Position numbers and translations under genes: made by a program. Positions 1 to 10,767 of a stretch of 64,000 nt of DNA are shown piece by piece (the stretch's first letter is position 1; each line of letters opens with the position of its first letter). The DNA is from Capniomyces stellatus. Lineage: Eukaryota; Kickxellomycota; Harpellomycetes; Harpellales; Legeriomycetaceae. The notes under the pieces are model-generated. The model did not search any database. It saw nothing but the letters and a program-made list of their open reading frames with translations, and was not told the DNA's origin. Location: positions 528,832 to 592,831 of the forward strand of contig LUVW01000006.1 in assembly GCA_001661515.1 (NCBI GenBank). Reading direction: 5' to 3'.

Positions 1-538
1 AATACCAAGTATTAATTTTCAAAATTCGAGCCAGATAAACGCAGCTATGTAACATGGAGAGCAGCCAATGTGAATTGTTTGAAGTGATAGATCAGTTTAA
101 GGACATGGGTTACTTGCCAGTTTGTTTCGAATCGCAGCTTTTTATTATTGCTGTAAAAAAAATAGCAGGTTAATCCTGCGCTTTTTTAGGAAAGCTGAAA
201 CTCATTAAACTAAACGCAGTAAAATGGGTGTGAAGGGATGAGCTGTAGCTTAAATAGCTGCTATTTTGAGCTTCAGTGCAAAAGGATCTGATTTAATTGC
301 TCATAGCTAGAAATTTTACATAAATGCAGCAACAAGTACATGTTTATTTCACAATACCCATAAAAGTGTCGATTAGTAACTGTTTTTTTTAATTTTAAAA
401 CAAAGGCAAAAGCAAAGGCAAAAGCAAAAGCAAATAACCCGGCTAGTGTAAAAAATCCGGATAGCGCAACAAATATATTTCTATAGTTTAAAAGCCCACA
501 AAGAAATCTAAGAAGCGTACGCAAATAACAAAAGTAAG
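1..538. other. Gene-free left edge upstream of SDR-1
   Basis: AT-rich sequence with no convincing gene. A 39-codon ATG-to-stop frame begins at 54 on the plus strand, but it matches nothing I recognise and is short enough to be chance. The last part is presumably the promoter and leader of the dehydrogenase that starts at 539. Confidence 0.5.
401..434. repeat. GCAAAA/GCAAAG hexamer tract
   Basis: About five tandem hexamers of the form GCAAAA or GGCAAA. On the minus strand they create an artificial alternating Phe-Ala frame. A similar CTTTTG run lies at about 6,902-6,922 inside an intron of the checkpoint kinase, so this is a recurring low-complexity word here. Confidence 0.7.
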
Positions 539-1321
539 ATGTTCGAAAGAGTCAAGAATAAGGTTGTAGTGGTTACTGGTGCCAGTTCAGGATTTGGAAG
601 GAGTATCGCGTTGATATTCGCTGAATATGGTGCACACTTGGTTCTGGCGGCTAGAAGAGAGCAAGTCCTTGAAGAGCTTAAAAACGAGATTCAGTCAAAA
701 CACACAAATACGCAGATCCACATAATGAAGCTAGATATTTCTAACAAAGCTGCGGTTGTTGAAGCGTTTTCAAACCTTCCAGAATGGGCCTCGAAACCTG
801 ACATTCTAGTAAACAACGCTGGGCTAAGCATTGGGCTAGACCCGGTTAAAGATGTGCCAGAGTCCACAATCGACACTGTTTTTAACACAAATGTTAAGGG
901 AACCATACTTGTCACACAGCAAGTTTTGCCAGGAATGATTGAGCGCGATGAAGGAGCAATCATCAATATTGGATCAATTGTTGGTATAATCGCAGGACCA
1001 AACTCGGGAGTTTATAGCGCCTCCAAGTTTGCATTGCGTGCGATCACAGACTCTTTGAGAATGGAGACTAACGCCACAAAAATCAAAGTTGTTGAAATTG
1101 ATCCTGGAATGGCCGAAACCGAGTTTAACATAGTCAGGTTTGGTGGTGATAAGCAAACTGCTAAGAGTATGTATAAAGGCATGGAATTAATGACAGCTGA
1201 TGATGTCGCTGAGGTAGTTTTGTTTGCAGCATCAAGACACCCCCGCTGTGTTGTTAGCCAAGCCACAGTTACGCCGATCTGCCAGGCCAACACGTTATCT
1301 GCGCATCGTAACTTGGACTAA
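539..1321 (+). CDS. Short-chain dehydrogenase/reductase, paralog 1 (intronless)
   Basis: A complete 260-residue classical SDR that should catalyse NAD(P)H-dependent oxidation or reduction of a hydroxyl/carbonyl substrate. Visible motifs are the cofactor loop TGASSGFG (13-20), NNAG (92-95), catalytic Ser146, Tyr159 and Lys163 (YSASK), and the PG motif after the active site (189-190). The paired arginines at 39-40 after strand 2 suggest NADP(H). Overall character resembles the YMR226C/YdfG 3-hydroxy-acid dehydrogenase group; the substrate cannot be read from sequence. It is one of three paralogs here. The others (15,778-16,754 and 21,516-22,625, minus strand) have introns, whereas this copy reads through the shared intron position without interruption. 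ATG 539 aligns with the starts of the other two. Confidence 0.93.
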   Translation: MFERVKNKVVVVTGASSGFGRSIALIFAEYGAHLVLAARREQVLEELKNEIQSKHTNTQIHIMKLDISNKAAVVEAFSNLPEWASKPDILVNNAGLSIGLDPVKDVPESTIDTVFNTNVKGTILVTQQVLPGMIERDEGAIINIGSIVGIIAGPNSGVYSASKFALRAITDSLRMETNATKIKVVEIDPGMAETEFNIVRFGGDKQTAKSMYKGMELMTADDVAEVVLFAASRHPRCVVSQATVTPICQANTLSAHRNLD

Positions 1322-1626
1322 ATTTATATTAGCTACTTCAAATACAATTTTATTTATAGTATCTAGTTTTTACCCTTTTTTGATTTATTTTGTAAAGGAA
1401 TATAGTTGATTGTATAAACTTTAAGCCATGCACAAAACCTTTGCCCAAGTCAAACAAAACAGGCCAGCTAAAAAAGGCAATTATTTATCAATGTCTATTA
1501 AATGTTAAAAAAGTGGTTCAAAAAGCCCAAAGAATGTGTAGCAGACAAAAAACATTAAGCCGATAGAAACCCCAAGCGCATCCACAAGTAAAAATGTGGA
1601 TTGCCACTATCCGGTCTGAATATGCT
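1322..1626. other. Short spacer between convergent genes
   Basis: About 300 bases of AT-rich sequence between the stop codons of SDR-1 and PEX2. It must hold both 3' ends; I see no additional gene. Confidence 0.6.
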
Positions 1627-3521
1627 TTATAGCGGAGATATTTCAAAAACTGCGGTACCACATCGCATGCACACACACGAATCGCCTTCATCCATAGTCT
1701 TAGTTTTTATGCAAACGTAGCAATAGGTATGCTGGCAGTTGGTAATATAGGGGTTTGTTATCACGCATGAGCCTTCAATAGACTGCGTTGAAACAACCCC
1801 AGGTACATCAAACTTTTCGTCCTTTTCCAATTGGTAGCAAATCGCACAAACCGAGTCGGGAAGTGAAGAGATTTCAGGGTCAATCGAGACGGGCGAAAGC
1901 CCCACTAATCTCCGAGCTGTTTGTTTTGCGTACGATTTGATTTTGTTTACGTTTACTAATGGAACAATGAACATCAAGAATTCCTATAAAAAATACACCC
2001 AGACCACCAATTGTCAAATAGCTGTACAAGTATATATAGTCTTTACCACTGGTGTATTGAAGTGAGTAGACCCTTAACTTTTTAGACATCTTAGTTTTTT
2101 TTAATGTAGTTTTGCACACATCCAAAGATGCTAAGAGTGGCACATCAATTCACAAAAGTTAAAAATAGAATAATAATAAAAAGGTTACTGTAAATGCGTG
2201 CCAAACAATCTGTCTGTTCATAAACTCAAAGCTGACGTTTTGCATATACTGTGGCTTTTCATATCTCAGTTTCAAGTTGAAAACCCTTTCTAGCACAGTT
2301 TTGTACCTAGTCGTCCATTCATTTTTTTTTGGTTTTAATACATTCTACACTACTCTTTTGAATTGCCAGCCCAAATATAGGAACAGGTCTAGGTTGATAT
2401 TGGGTCAAGTTAACTTACTTTCCGTTCGATATGAATAAAAGAAAGTTTAACAAGGAGGCAGCCTTGACTGTTTTTTCTATATTCTGTGTATGTTTCCAAA
2501 CCTTGTAATAAAGCGACTCCTACGTAGTGTAATAAACAAATGTATGGCGTTGGTAGTTTTTCATACCCGTTTGAACCTGCGTCGAATGAAGTGAGTATAG
2601 TCAAAACCAACCGGTTGTACAAAGCCACGCTCAATAAAAGGTGTGTCAGAGTAGAAATATGTTTCCATTTATAACTAATTCATTTATTAGCCGGGTTATT
2701 CTTACCTTTGGGTACTCTGCCCATCTATTATCTGAAATAGCTGAATTATACTTGGACCAAGAGTATGACCCCAGCACAACGGCGGCAGCGTATAGGTACA
2801 ACCTTCTTTTGACATTTGCCGAGTCTAGAAAACATATGGTTATAGACAGCAAAGCAGTTAGGATATTTAACCACGCAAAACAGCTCAGCTACAGGTGTTC
2901 ATGACGATGTTCATACAGTGTTAAAACCAACTTTGCGACAAATCAAACAAACACAATTCCTTACTGGATTTGTACGTCAAATTCTGAATTTGCTGGCCAT
3001 AAGTGGCGTTTTTTCCCGAAGAAAACGAAAAGTAGTATAGAATGGCCTGCAATCCAGCCGATATTTCGGGTTTGTAGTTGTTCAGAAATCGTGGCTAATA
3101 TATGTACGGCACAATACAGTAAATAAAGTCACAACAGATAAAGAGACAGCAAATAAAGACACGGCAAACAAAGCCACGGCAAACAGTCACAACAAAAGTG
3201 GATTCAGACCCTGTGCAGCTTAATGAAATGAAGAGCCCTGGAAAATTCAAAACATTAGTTTGAAATTCAACTTACATTAAAATGGGCAAAGGATCCATAA
3301 AGCGGTTCTTGAAGAATCGAGGTAATTTCCTGGTCTAGCAATTCAGAATCGAGTTTATTCACGCGCCCAGAGCTGTAAAGTATTCCGTCATTGGTGCCGT
3401 TGTTTTGCGTTTCTGGGCTTTGAGTAGACGTTGGTGTCGATTCCTTATCCTGGGTTTGTTTGAAGCTATCTGTCCAAAAGTCACTTCTGACCTGTGATAA
3501 ATGTGGACGGTGAATTGACAT
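1627..3521 (-). CDS. PEX2: Peroxisomal RING E3 ligase PEX2 (six exons)
   Basis: PEX2 is a peroxisomal membrane ubiquitin ligase that, with PEX10 and PEX12, ubiquitinates the receptor PEX5 for recycling. Six exons join in phase: 3521-3276, 3094-2965, 2824-2706, 2519-2419, 2306-2189 and 1983-1627, giving 356 residues. The N-terminal segment contains the family pattern RVNKLDSELLDQE. The central part holds hydrophobic helices and the conserved FEFMNRQIVW segment, followed by EFLMFIVPLVNVNK. The C-terminus is a C3HC4 RING: C284/C287, C321/H323, C326/C329, C343/C346. The loop between the second and third ligands is long (33 residues). The GTG-initiated extension upstream was rejected in favour of ATG 3521. 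Every intron is GT-AG and no single open frame covers more than a fragment. Family assignment is strong; exact splice sites need RNA. Confidence 0.88.
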
Positions 3522-5101
3522 TTCCTTTTTTTCCACTATTATGTTAAAAAAGAATTAAAGAATTGAAAAAAGAATTGTGTATTACTAGACGGTGTTTGAT
3601 AATGGTATTACAGAATTGTTGATTGATGAGATTGGGTTTGGGTTTGGGTCGAGTTAAAGTCTTTTTTTATTAGCGTCAAAAGTATGTTTGATGGTTTAAA
3701 TAAACAAACAGCCAAATAGGATGTTAAGCTTGGAGAAATACAATCTGAACTGGTAATTTCAACTATGGCTGTCAGCAAATAGGCTAAAACTTGTACTCAG
3801 AACAACAAGCCAATGGTCATTGGAGTTGGTTTAGAATTCTAGCTGTCGTCTTTTTTTGTTTTTGATATTAAATTGGGTAAGATTGGCGAGTTTCTGTTAC
3901 AGGATTTTATTATTATTATTGAAATCTGTTATAGGATTTTATTAATAAATATTTCGACATTAGCCCCTTGAAAGGTAGTTTGAATTGCTGGAAGACAACG
4001 AGGAATAAATGTGAAATAAATAGAACAGATAAAATACAAAACGGATCAAGTAAAGTGCAGATTAAATATATAACAGACTAAGTAAAGAGCAGATTAAATA
4101 AAGAGCAGATAAAATACAGAGATGGGTTATAAAGAGAGCGAGATGTAAAGATTATATTAAAGGAATTGGTTGTGATTATTGATATTTATTAGTATCTTTC
4201 GAGTGCATATTTTGTTGTTCATTCGTGGGAATAGTATTTGGGAGCTAACCGTAAACGAAAGATGATGACCAAATATAGCTCAGGTTGTAGCATTGTGTAA
4301 GTTTGACCAATGTACTCGAGGAACAAAAAAAAAGTGCGAACTGCTCAGAAGGGCCGTTGTTTGCTGTATATCAAAAACAAGCTTACCAATTATTTTTCTG
4401 CAAAAAAAGGATCTCAAGTAAAAAGTTGCGACAGACACCAGAATAAATTCGATTAAATAGTTAAATAGTGATGAATCGGTTTGGTGATTAATAATTGATT
4501 TACGTTTACAAATGTTTTTTATTAAAGGTACACAATAAAACTGATTTTGTTTTTTTTATTGAAATTATAAAGCTGATTTTGATTTAACGAGAAAAAAGAT
4601 ATTGGTAATAATAATAAAAAAAAAGCAATTCACTACTAGTTTAAAAAAAAACAAATCCAAACTATTGTTTCTGTGTTTTTGAATAACCGATATTAATCCA
4701 GTTGTTGATTTTCTGATATTTTATCCTGTTCAAAGTTGCTGAGGGGATATCCAAACCAAATAATAGCAATACTTTCAGACGCATAACCTTTTTGCTCTCT
4801 ACTCTAAACAGTCCAATCTCGATTTGGTATCCAGGTGGATAATTTTAAATACCGAGCATTTAATTGACAAACATCAGAAGTAGTTAGTACTCAGTAGAAA
4901 TTGAAAAAATAGCATATTCTCGAGTGAACGGAATTGAATATTAAAAAACAAAACAAAGCGGGCTCTGTGTTTAAAGAGCTTGGATCAAACTGGGATACTA
5001 GCTGCTGACAACCTTTATTGATTCCAAATTAGAAGGGAAAAAAAGAAAAATAAATAAATAAAACTACAGTGAACCAGGAAAAAAAAACAAAAGTAGGGAG
5101 A
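3522..5101. other. Gene-free divergent promoter region
   Basis: About 1.6 kb between divergent PEX2 and the checkpoint kinase. Very AT-rich, with homopolymer runs and a degenerate tandem repeat near 4,010-4,125. No open frame with coding character was found on either strand. Confidence 0.6.
4010..4125. repeat. Degenerate AGAGCAGATTAAATA-like tandem repeat
   Basis: Six or so imperfect copies of a 15-20 base word built on 'AGAGCAGAT(T/A)AAATA'. A related AAATAAAGACACGGCAAACA-like word recurs in PEX2 intron 1 (about 3,119-3,195). Boundaries are by eye. Confidence 0.5.
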
Positions 5102-7480
5102 ATGGTAATTGCTGAAGATAGCTTTGAATACACACAGCCCACTCAACCGATTGAGGAGTACACCCAAACTCTGGAGGAAGATGAAAACGAAAAGAATGCT
5201 TCGGAGGTCCTTGTTGGGACACTAGTGCGAATTAACGGGAATGCAGTTCAAGATTATAATTTGTATATGGATACGCCTATTTTGATTGGAAGGCATAGAA
5301 CATGCCAGATCATAGTAAATAGCACATACTCCTCTAACAAGCATTGTCGGATAACAGGAGTTAAATCGCCAGGACTGGAGGAATATGTTGTGATTTGCGA
5401 GGATTTAAGCTCCAACGGGACACTGTGGAATGGAAAAAACATAGGGAAGGGGAATAGGGTTGTTTTGACTCATGGAGACACTCTGGAGATTAAAAAAGGA
5501 AACTATATAACATACCTTGAGAATAAGAGGAATGCAAAAAAGACTGATGTCGATAAGCAGCTGGATATTAGCAGCATGTACCAAATAACAGAAAAGATTC
5601 TAGGATCAGGAACGTTTGCCAAAGTCAAGCTAGCGATACGCAAGGATACACAGGAGCAGGTGGCGGTGAAAATTATGGATAAACAGAAAAACAAAAACCC
5701 AGGATCAATAGGCGGCGGAACAAACTACATTGATGAAATCAATTTGCTGCGAGTCTTTGACCACGTAAGAATGATTAGATGGTTGTAACTCTGAGAGTCG
5801 TACACTTGGATCTGGACTGTGTCCATTGGCACGCTGATACTTATTTATCTGCTAATTTTGGTTTATCTGCTAACTTACAACATAGCCAAACATTGTCAGG
5901 GTGTTTGATGTAATAGAAACCGAAAACCAAGTATATATATTCATGCCATTGTAAGATTACTCGCTTTTACAACAAGTATATGTATGTTGCTATTCATGAC
6001 CTGTAAGCCACAAAAATGACTATATTGCGTTGCTAAAAAATTGTGTTTTTGTCCTGTGTATAGGGTTGGTGGTGGAGATTTGTTTGATCACATAATGGAC
6101 CATGTTACACTTTCGGAGGAGGAGGCCAAATTTACTACTTATCAAATACTACTAGCGCTAAAAGTACGTACTATTCTTGTTATGTGACACATTTAATATA
6201 GTTGTTTTTTTATTGTTGGTAACTGTGAGATATATACCAAGAATTGGCTGTAGTCAGAGTCTATAATAAGGGATATTGGTTGATGATAGGCTATTAAACT
6301 TGAAGTTTTTTTTCCCACTTTTTTTCCCGTTTGAAATAGTATTTACACGAAAGAAATGTTTCACACCGAGATGTAAAGCCTGAAAACATACTTATGGCAT
6401 CGAAAGAGCCGTTCTCGATTGCCATGTTGAGCGATTTTGGCATGGCCAGAGCTAGCAGCCAGGGAACCAGAATGCAAACTATTTGCGGGACATTCCAGTA
6501 CATTGCGCCTGAGGTAATTAGAACAGGGATGGACCAGTCAAATAGCCAACGTAGAGGCTACAGCAAGTCTGTTGATTGTTGGAGCCTTGGCGTTGTTGTA
6601 TATGCTATGCTATCAGGTGAGATATTCTGGCTTTTGTTTTGTTTTATTGCTTCTTTTCCAAAGTGCTGGCTTTGGTGTTGAAACGTAGAGCTTCTAGTTT
6701 CTAATTTTATGCTGCTGTACTATGTATAAACAACCCAGGTATGTTGCCGTTCTCATCGCCTGATGGGGATGACCAGGTACTTTTTGCTCAAATATTGAGT
6801 GGGAAAGTAGATTTTTCCTTGTCTTGTTGGGAATCAATTACCCCCAAAGGTTAGCTACGATTTGTTTATAATACGTTACAAGATTATATAATGTATTTTC
6901 CTTTGCTTTTGCTTTTGCTTTTACAATGTTGCTAACACATACATGTGTTGTGTAAAATGTGAAATGGATAGCAATACGTTTCATATCCAGATTACTAGAG
7001 TCAGACCCATCAAAAAGAATGACGGTTCACGAGGCGTTTGAGGATCCATGGATTTCTCCATTTCTCAAAGATTTAGCACAACTTTATCAGCGAAGAATGA
7101 AAAAGCAGCAAGCAAATGTAAAAATTCCAAACTCGGTTACCAACTCACCCGACTCAACAGCGTTCAACACACCAACAACAAACCAAACGCCACTGAAAGC
7201 CGGCAATACCCCAACTGTGCCTCTCAGAACACCCACCAAAACGCCTAACAAAACGCCTACAAAAACACCCACGGATAGTACACAAGCCAACTCTAAACAA
7301 AACATCCAACCGCCGCATGGAAATGGCAAGCAAGCCGTTGGCGGTCAGATTGAACAAACCGTTGATTCCAAACACAACCCTGTTATGTTTAAAATCCACC
7401 AAATGTCTCCGCCAAAGACTCCTGCCGGAAATAGGAAGAAACTGAAGCTGACCAATGGTGAAGGCTCAACTATTTCCTAA
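5102..7480 (+). CDS. CDS1: FHA-domain checkpoint kinase (Chk2/Rad53/Cds1 type)
   Basis: A Ser/Thr kinase expected to act in the DNA-damage or replication checkpoint downstream of ATM/ATR. Six exons join in phase: 5102-5764, 5886-5950, 6064-6163, 6340-6616, 6739-6849 and 6972-7480, giving 574 residues. The N-terminus has three TQ sites within about 20 residues (YTQPTQP then YTQT), the type of cluster ATM/ATR kinases phosphorylate. One FHA domain follows (about 39-130; GRH, SSNGT and N motifs). The kinase domain (about 160-435) has GSGTFAKV, VAVK (Lys190), HRDVKPEN (Asp287), SDFGMAR and APE. The tail carries a run of Thr-Pro sites, possible CDK or MAPK targets, and ends near a basic NRKKLKL patch that could be a nuclear signal. 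One FHA domain favours Cds1/Chk2 over Rad53; Dun1 or Mek1 is not excluded. ATG 5102 was preferred to an in-frame GTG at 5069. Confidence 0.88.
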
Positions 7481-8673
7481 AACTGCACATTATTATGACT
7501 ATTGGTATCACTATCCCCCCCTTTTTTTTATCTACTCTTTTCTACTTTTTTCTACTTCTTATTTCCTTTCTCTATACATTACAGTCCCAAATTGTCATCT
7601 AATATTATATCCTTGGTGTTGTTTTAACTTTTGAATTTTAAACTTTGGTTATTCTGGCTAACGCCGGTGTCCTCTAGTTGATTAATTGCTGTTTGGTCGA
7701 GCTTTGTCATGTTTTACTTGTGTTTATTTTTCACTTTTTACTTTTTATTTGGGAGAGAGCTTGGTGGTAAACTAATAGAACATTTTGATTTCTGGCAGTA
7801 AAATAGGCTGACGGTTTGGTCCAATCACAAACAGAATTCCTAGTTCAGCTCAGTTTTGAAATGTACGATTTCTATTGGCCAGCAAACTAACTGATTGTTT
7901 GGTTTTATATGTAGGATGTACGCAGAAATAGGGCTATTTATTCCAAATAGTCTGCGAATTTGCATTGAACATTGCATTTATTGTCTAGTCTTTCGGGTTC
8001 TTCAAATCAAATTGCTAGCTTAATTTTATACCATACATCTTACATCACCAACAAATAGGATTGGGCTAATAAGGTTTGTGTTCTGAACTAGCCTCTGAAT
8101 TATTTAGCAAGTCAAGTTAGAGTTTCTTTTTTTTATTGCTAGGCTTTCTCAAAGGCTTCATTATTGTGGAGAAAACATTGCTTTACTCCCATTGCTTTTT
8201 TTATCATTCATGTACTTTTTACTTGAAAACATCCTTGGCTAATTAATTGCACCAATTTAGCTATCTGGGTAGCAAACTTTTTCGAAAAAAAGAAAGAAAA
8301 AAAAAGGTAAAACTTTATGCTGTAAAAACCACGTTTTATTTTGCCAAAGTAAATTTCAAAGCCAAATAAACCAATTTTTTGAGTTGTGGTCAGGAAATCT
8401 TGATATATTGTAATGCAGTAAACAGTAAATAACAATTTAACAGCATTAAAACTTGAAAAGAAGATAAATCCGAATTCAATAATAACGTCGTTTTAACTAC
8501 ATACTATTTTAATTTCGAACTGAATATAATCAATCCAATCTTTTTTACTTTACTAAAAGATAAAAGATAAAAGATAAACGTAATTAAGTAATTAAATTCG
8601 ACATTTAACATCTTTTTCTTCTCTCCGTTTTATATACCACATCTACTTTCATACATTTACGGTTTCTAAAAAG
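7481..8673. other. Gene-free spacer
   Basis: About 1.2 kb of AT-rich DNA between two plus-strand genes. Open frames are short, low-complexity and without homologous motifs. The final 100 bases are presumably the V-ATPase promoter and leader. Confidence 0.6.
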
Positions 8674-9828
8674 ATGTCTGCAATTGTTCACGATTATTGT
8701 CCTGTGTACTCACCATTTTTTGGTGCAATGGGCTGTGTAGCAGCGACCGTGTTCTGCTGTAAGTTTTTAATCCAGTGTTTTCATTGCTATACTTTTTTTT
8801 TAATATTACTATTATGCTTTTCTGAATTTTCCAAGATGTTTTACTCTCCTGCTCCTCTTCCTCGGTAAACTAATCTGTCACGAAAAATTCAAACAGATTG
8901 GGCTGTGATAATAGCATAGATGATTAAATTACCAGTCAGCATTGTTACTTTGTTGCACTTTTTAATCTGAACATCTTGACGCTTTTTGTCTTAAATCCAA
9001 GACCATTTTAAATCAGTTCCTTTCATCTTATTTTCATCTTTTTGATTAATTTAGGTTTCGGAGCTGCGTATGGCACAGCTAAATCAGGTGTGGGACTGTC
9101 TGCTATGGGTATTCTTAGACCCGATCTTGTAATCCGTAATGTCGTTCCAATTGTTATGGCGGGTATTATTGGTATTTATGGATTGGTCGTTGCTGTTTTA
9201 ATCTCAGACAATCGTAAGTTTTATAGACTACTTGAACTGTCGCTTGTTTAAAAACAATGCTACACTTGCAGTAATAAATATATATATATTGAGCTATTCA
9301 TAACTAGAGTTTCTTTATTTTATTTTTTAAAAAAAATCAATATCTTTGAGCCCAACTAACCCAACCAACGCCTGCTATTTCCACAATCGTCTTTTTTTCC
9401 ATTTATTTTTAAACAACAGTCAAGCAACAGATGGCTCTCTACACGTAAGTCGTATTTTTTTTCTCTCCCACTGTATTCTTGTCATCTCATGCTATATTTA
9501 AAGTCAATTGTTGGAACTTGAATTTCTGGCGTTTCTAACGCTAACATTGCTAGTACTAACACTATGCCCTGATGATTGTTATTGCTACTATAGTGGGTTT
9601 GTTCAACTCGCTGCAGGATTATCTGTAGGACTTTCAGGTATGGCCGCCGGTTTTGCTATTGGAATCGTTGGTGATGCAGGTGTGAGAGCCGTTGCCCAAC
9701 AACCTCGCCTGTTTGTCAGCATGATTTTGGTTTTCATTTTCGCCGAAGTATTGGCTCTTTACGGCTTAATCGTTGGTCTAATTCTGAACACTAAAGCCGC
9801 AAGTGGAGATATCAGTTGTGCCATCTAG
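8674..9828 (+). CDS. VMA3: V-type ATPase 16-kDa proteolipid subunit c
   Basis: This subunit forms the rotor ring of the V0 sector, which moves protons into the vacuole and other acidic compartments. Four exons join in phase: 8674-8758, 9055-9213, a 25-nt exon at 9420-9444, and 9594-9828, giving 167 residues, the normal family length. Four membrane helices are evident. Helix 4 contains the proton-carrying glutamate ([11 protein letters not shown], Glu141). Helix 1/2 Gly-rich motifs ([13 protein letters not shown]) and helix 3 ([15 protein letters not shown]) are intact. The Glu in helix 4 suits c (VMA3) or c' (VMA11); with one copy visible I cannot separate them, and c is the default. The 25-nt exon is required to keep the frame and encodes the conserved lumenal/loop residues before helix 3. 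Confidence 0.93.
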
Positions 9829-10767
9829 TCGATAAAAACATAGCGACCGCCTCACCAGACTCTTCACATCTATTCGTTTTATTTATTTATTTTTTCTTTT
9901 ACGATAAAGAAAATATTACGGGATACCTGTTTGGTTTTAGTTTGGTCAAGCGAAGGGGAAAACTATTATATTTCAAGTTTATTTTTTTATTTAATATACT
10001 CTACTCCGTATTACTTTTATTTACTTGCCGTTAATTTGCCGTAATAATAACTGATAGGTCATGCACATCATTCAGAAAAGTCGCTCTTCATCAAGCGCCA
10101 TTAACACCAAGTCTACACACTTGTACTCATACTCCAATTTCAAGTTTCATTCTTACTATAAAATGCTGTTCTAATTTCGACTTGACTACTTGTTTGTGGG
10201 ACCATCACAATAGCACGGTCTTTTTTATATGCCATAATACATTATTGGGCACACTTGGTGTATAGTTCAGATATGATATATATACTCAGTTTAACCTGTT
10301 CTAGTATTTTGGGTCACTTTGATACAAAAGCAAAAGATATATTTGTTTAAAGCGCCGTTCACTAATTTCATTTGATAACATAATCCAATTTAAATTAAAT
10401 GGTCCAATAATAATATGAATACGATGTCGATAAGTGACGACGCTAAGCGAATTAGAGTTTCAAATTTCATAGTTTTATTATTTTTTTTACCTTTGTGGTT
10501 ATCATCATTGCCTCTTTTTTTTAGAGATCAAGGCTGTTTGAATCAACTTTTTCTAGATTTATTTGAAAACTTGATGAATTTCATATTTGGCTAAAACGAC
10601 GAAAGCAAAGAGCAAAAAATCAAAACCTAAAAAGTGAAAGTTTTTAAAAAAAAGCAGGAATATAATTCAAAAAAAATATAGTAGTTTAGCTTGATTTCCC
10701 TCCCCTTTCTTTTACCAAATCAACAATTTTTCTATAATCAAAGCAAAGAAAAGCGAGAAATTCAAAA
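9829..10767. other. Gene-free spacer
   Basis: About 940 bases, AT-rich, between the V-ATPase stop and the TRAP1 ATG. Nothing coding is visible. I looked for clustered heat-shock elements upstream of TRAP1 and saw no convincing array. Confidence 0.55.

Noticed and set aside
54..173. 39-codon plus-strand ATG frame at the left edge
   Set aside because: Too short, unknown, and without splice continuation or homologous motif; could be chance.
273..524. 83-codon minus-strand frame with alternating Phe-Ala residues
   Set aside because: It starts at TTG and its repeat comes entirely from the GCAAAA hexamer tract; no family motif.
691..1293. Antisense frames of 60-93 codons opposite SDR-1
   Set aside because: Shadows of a well-supported SDR; the same shadows recur opposite SDR-2 and SDR-3.
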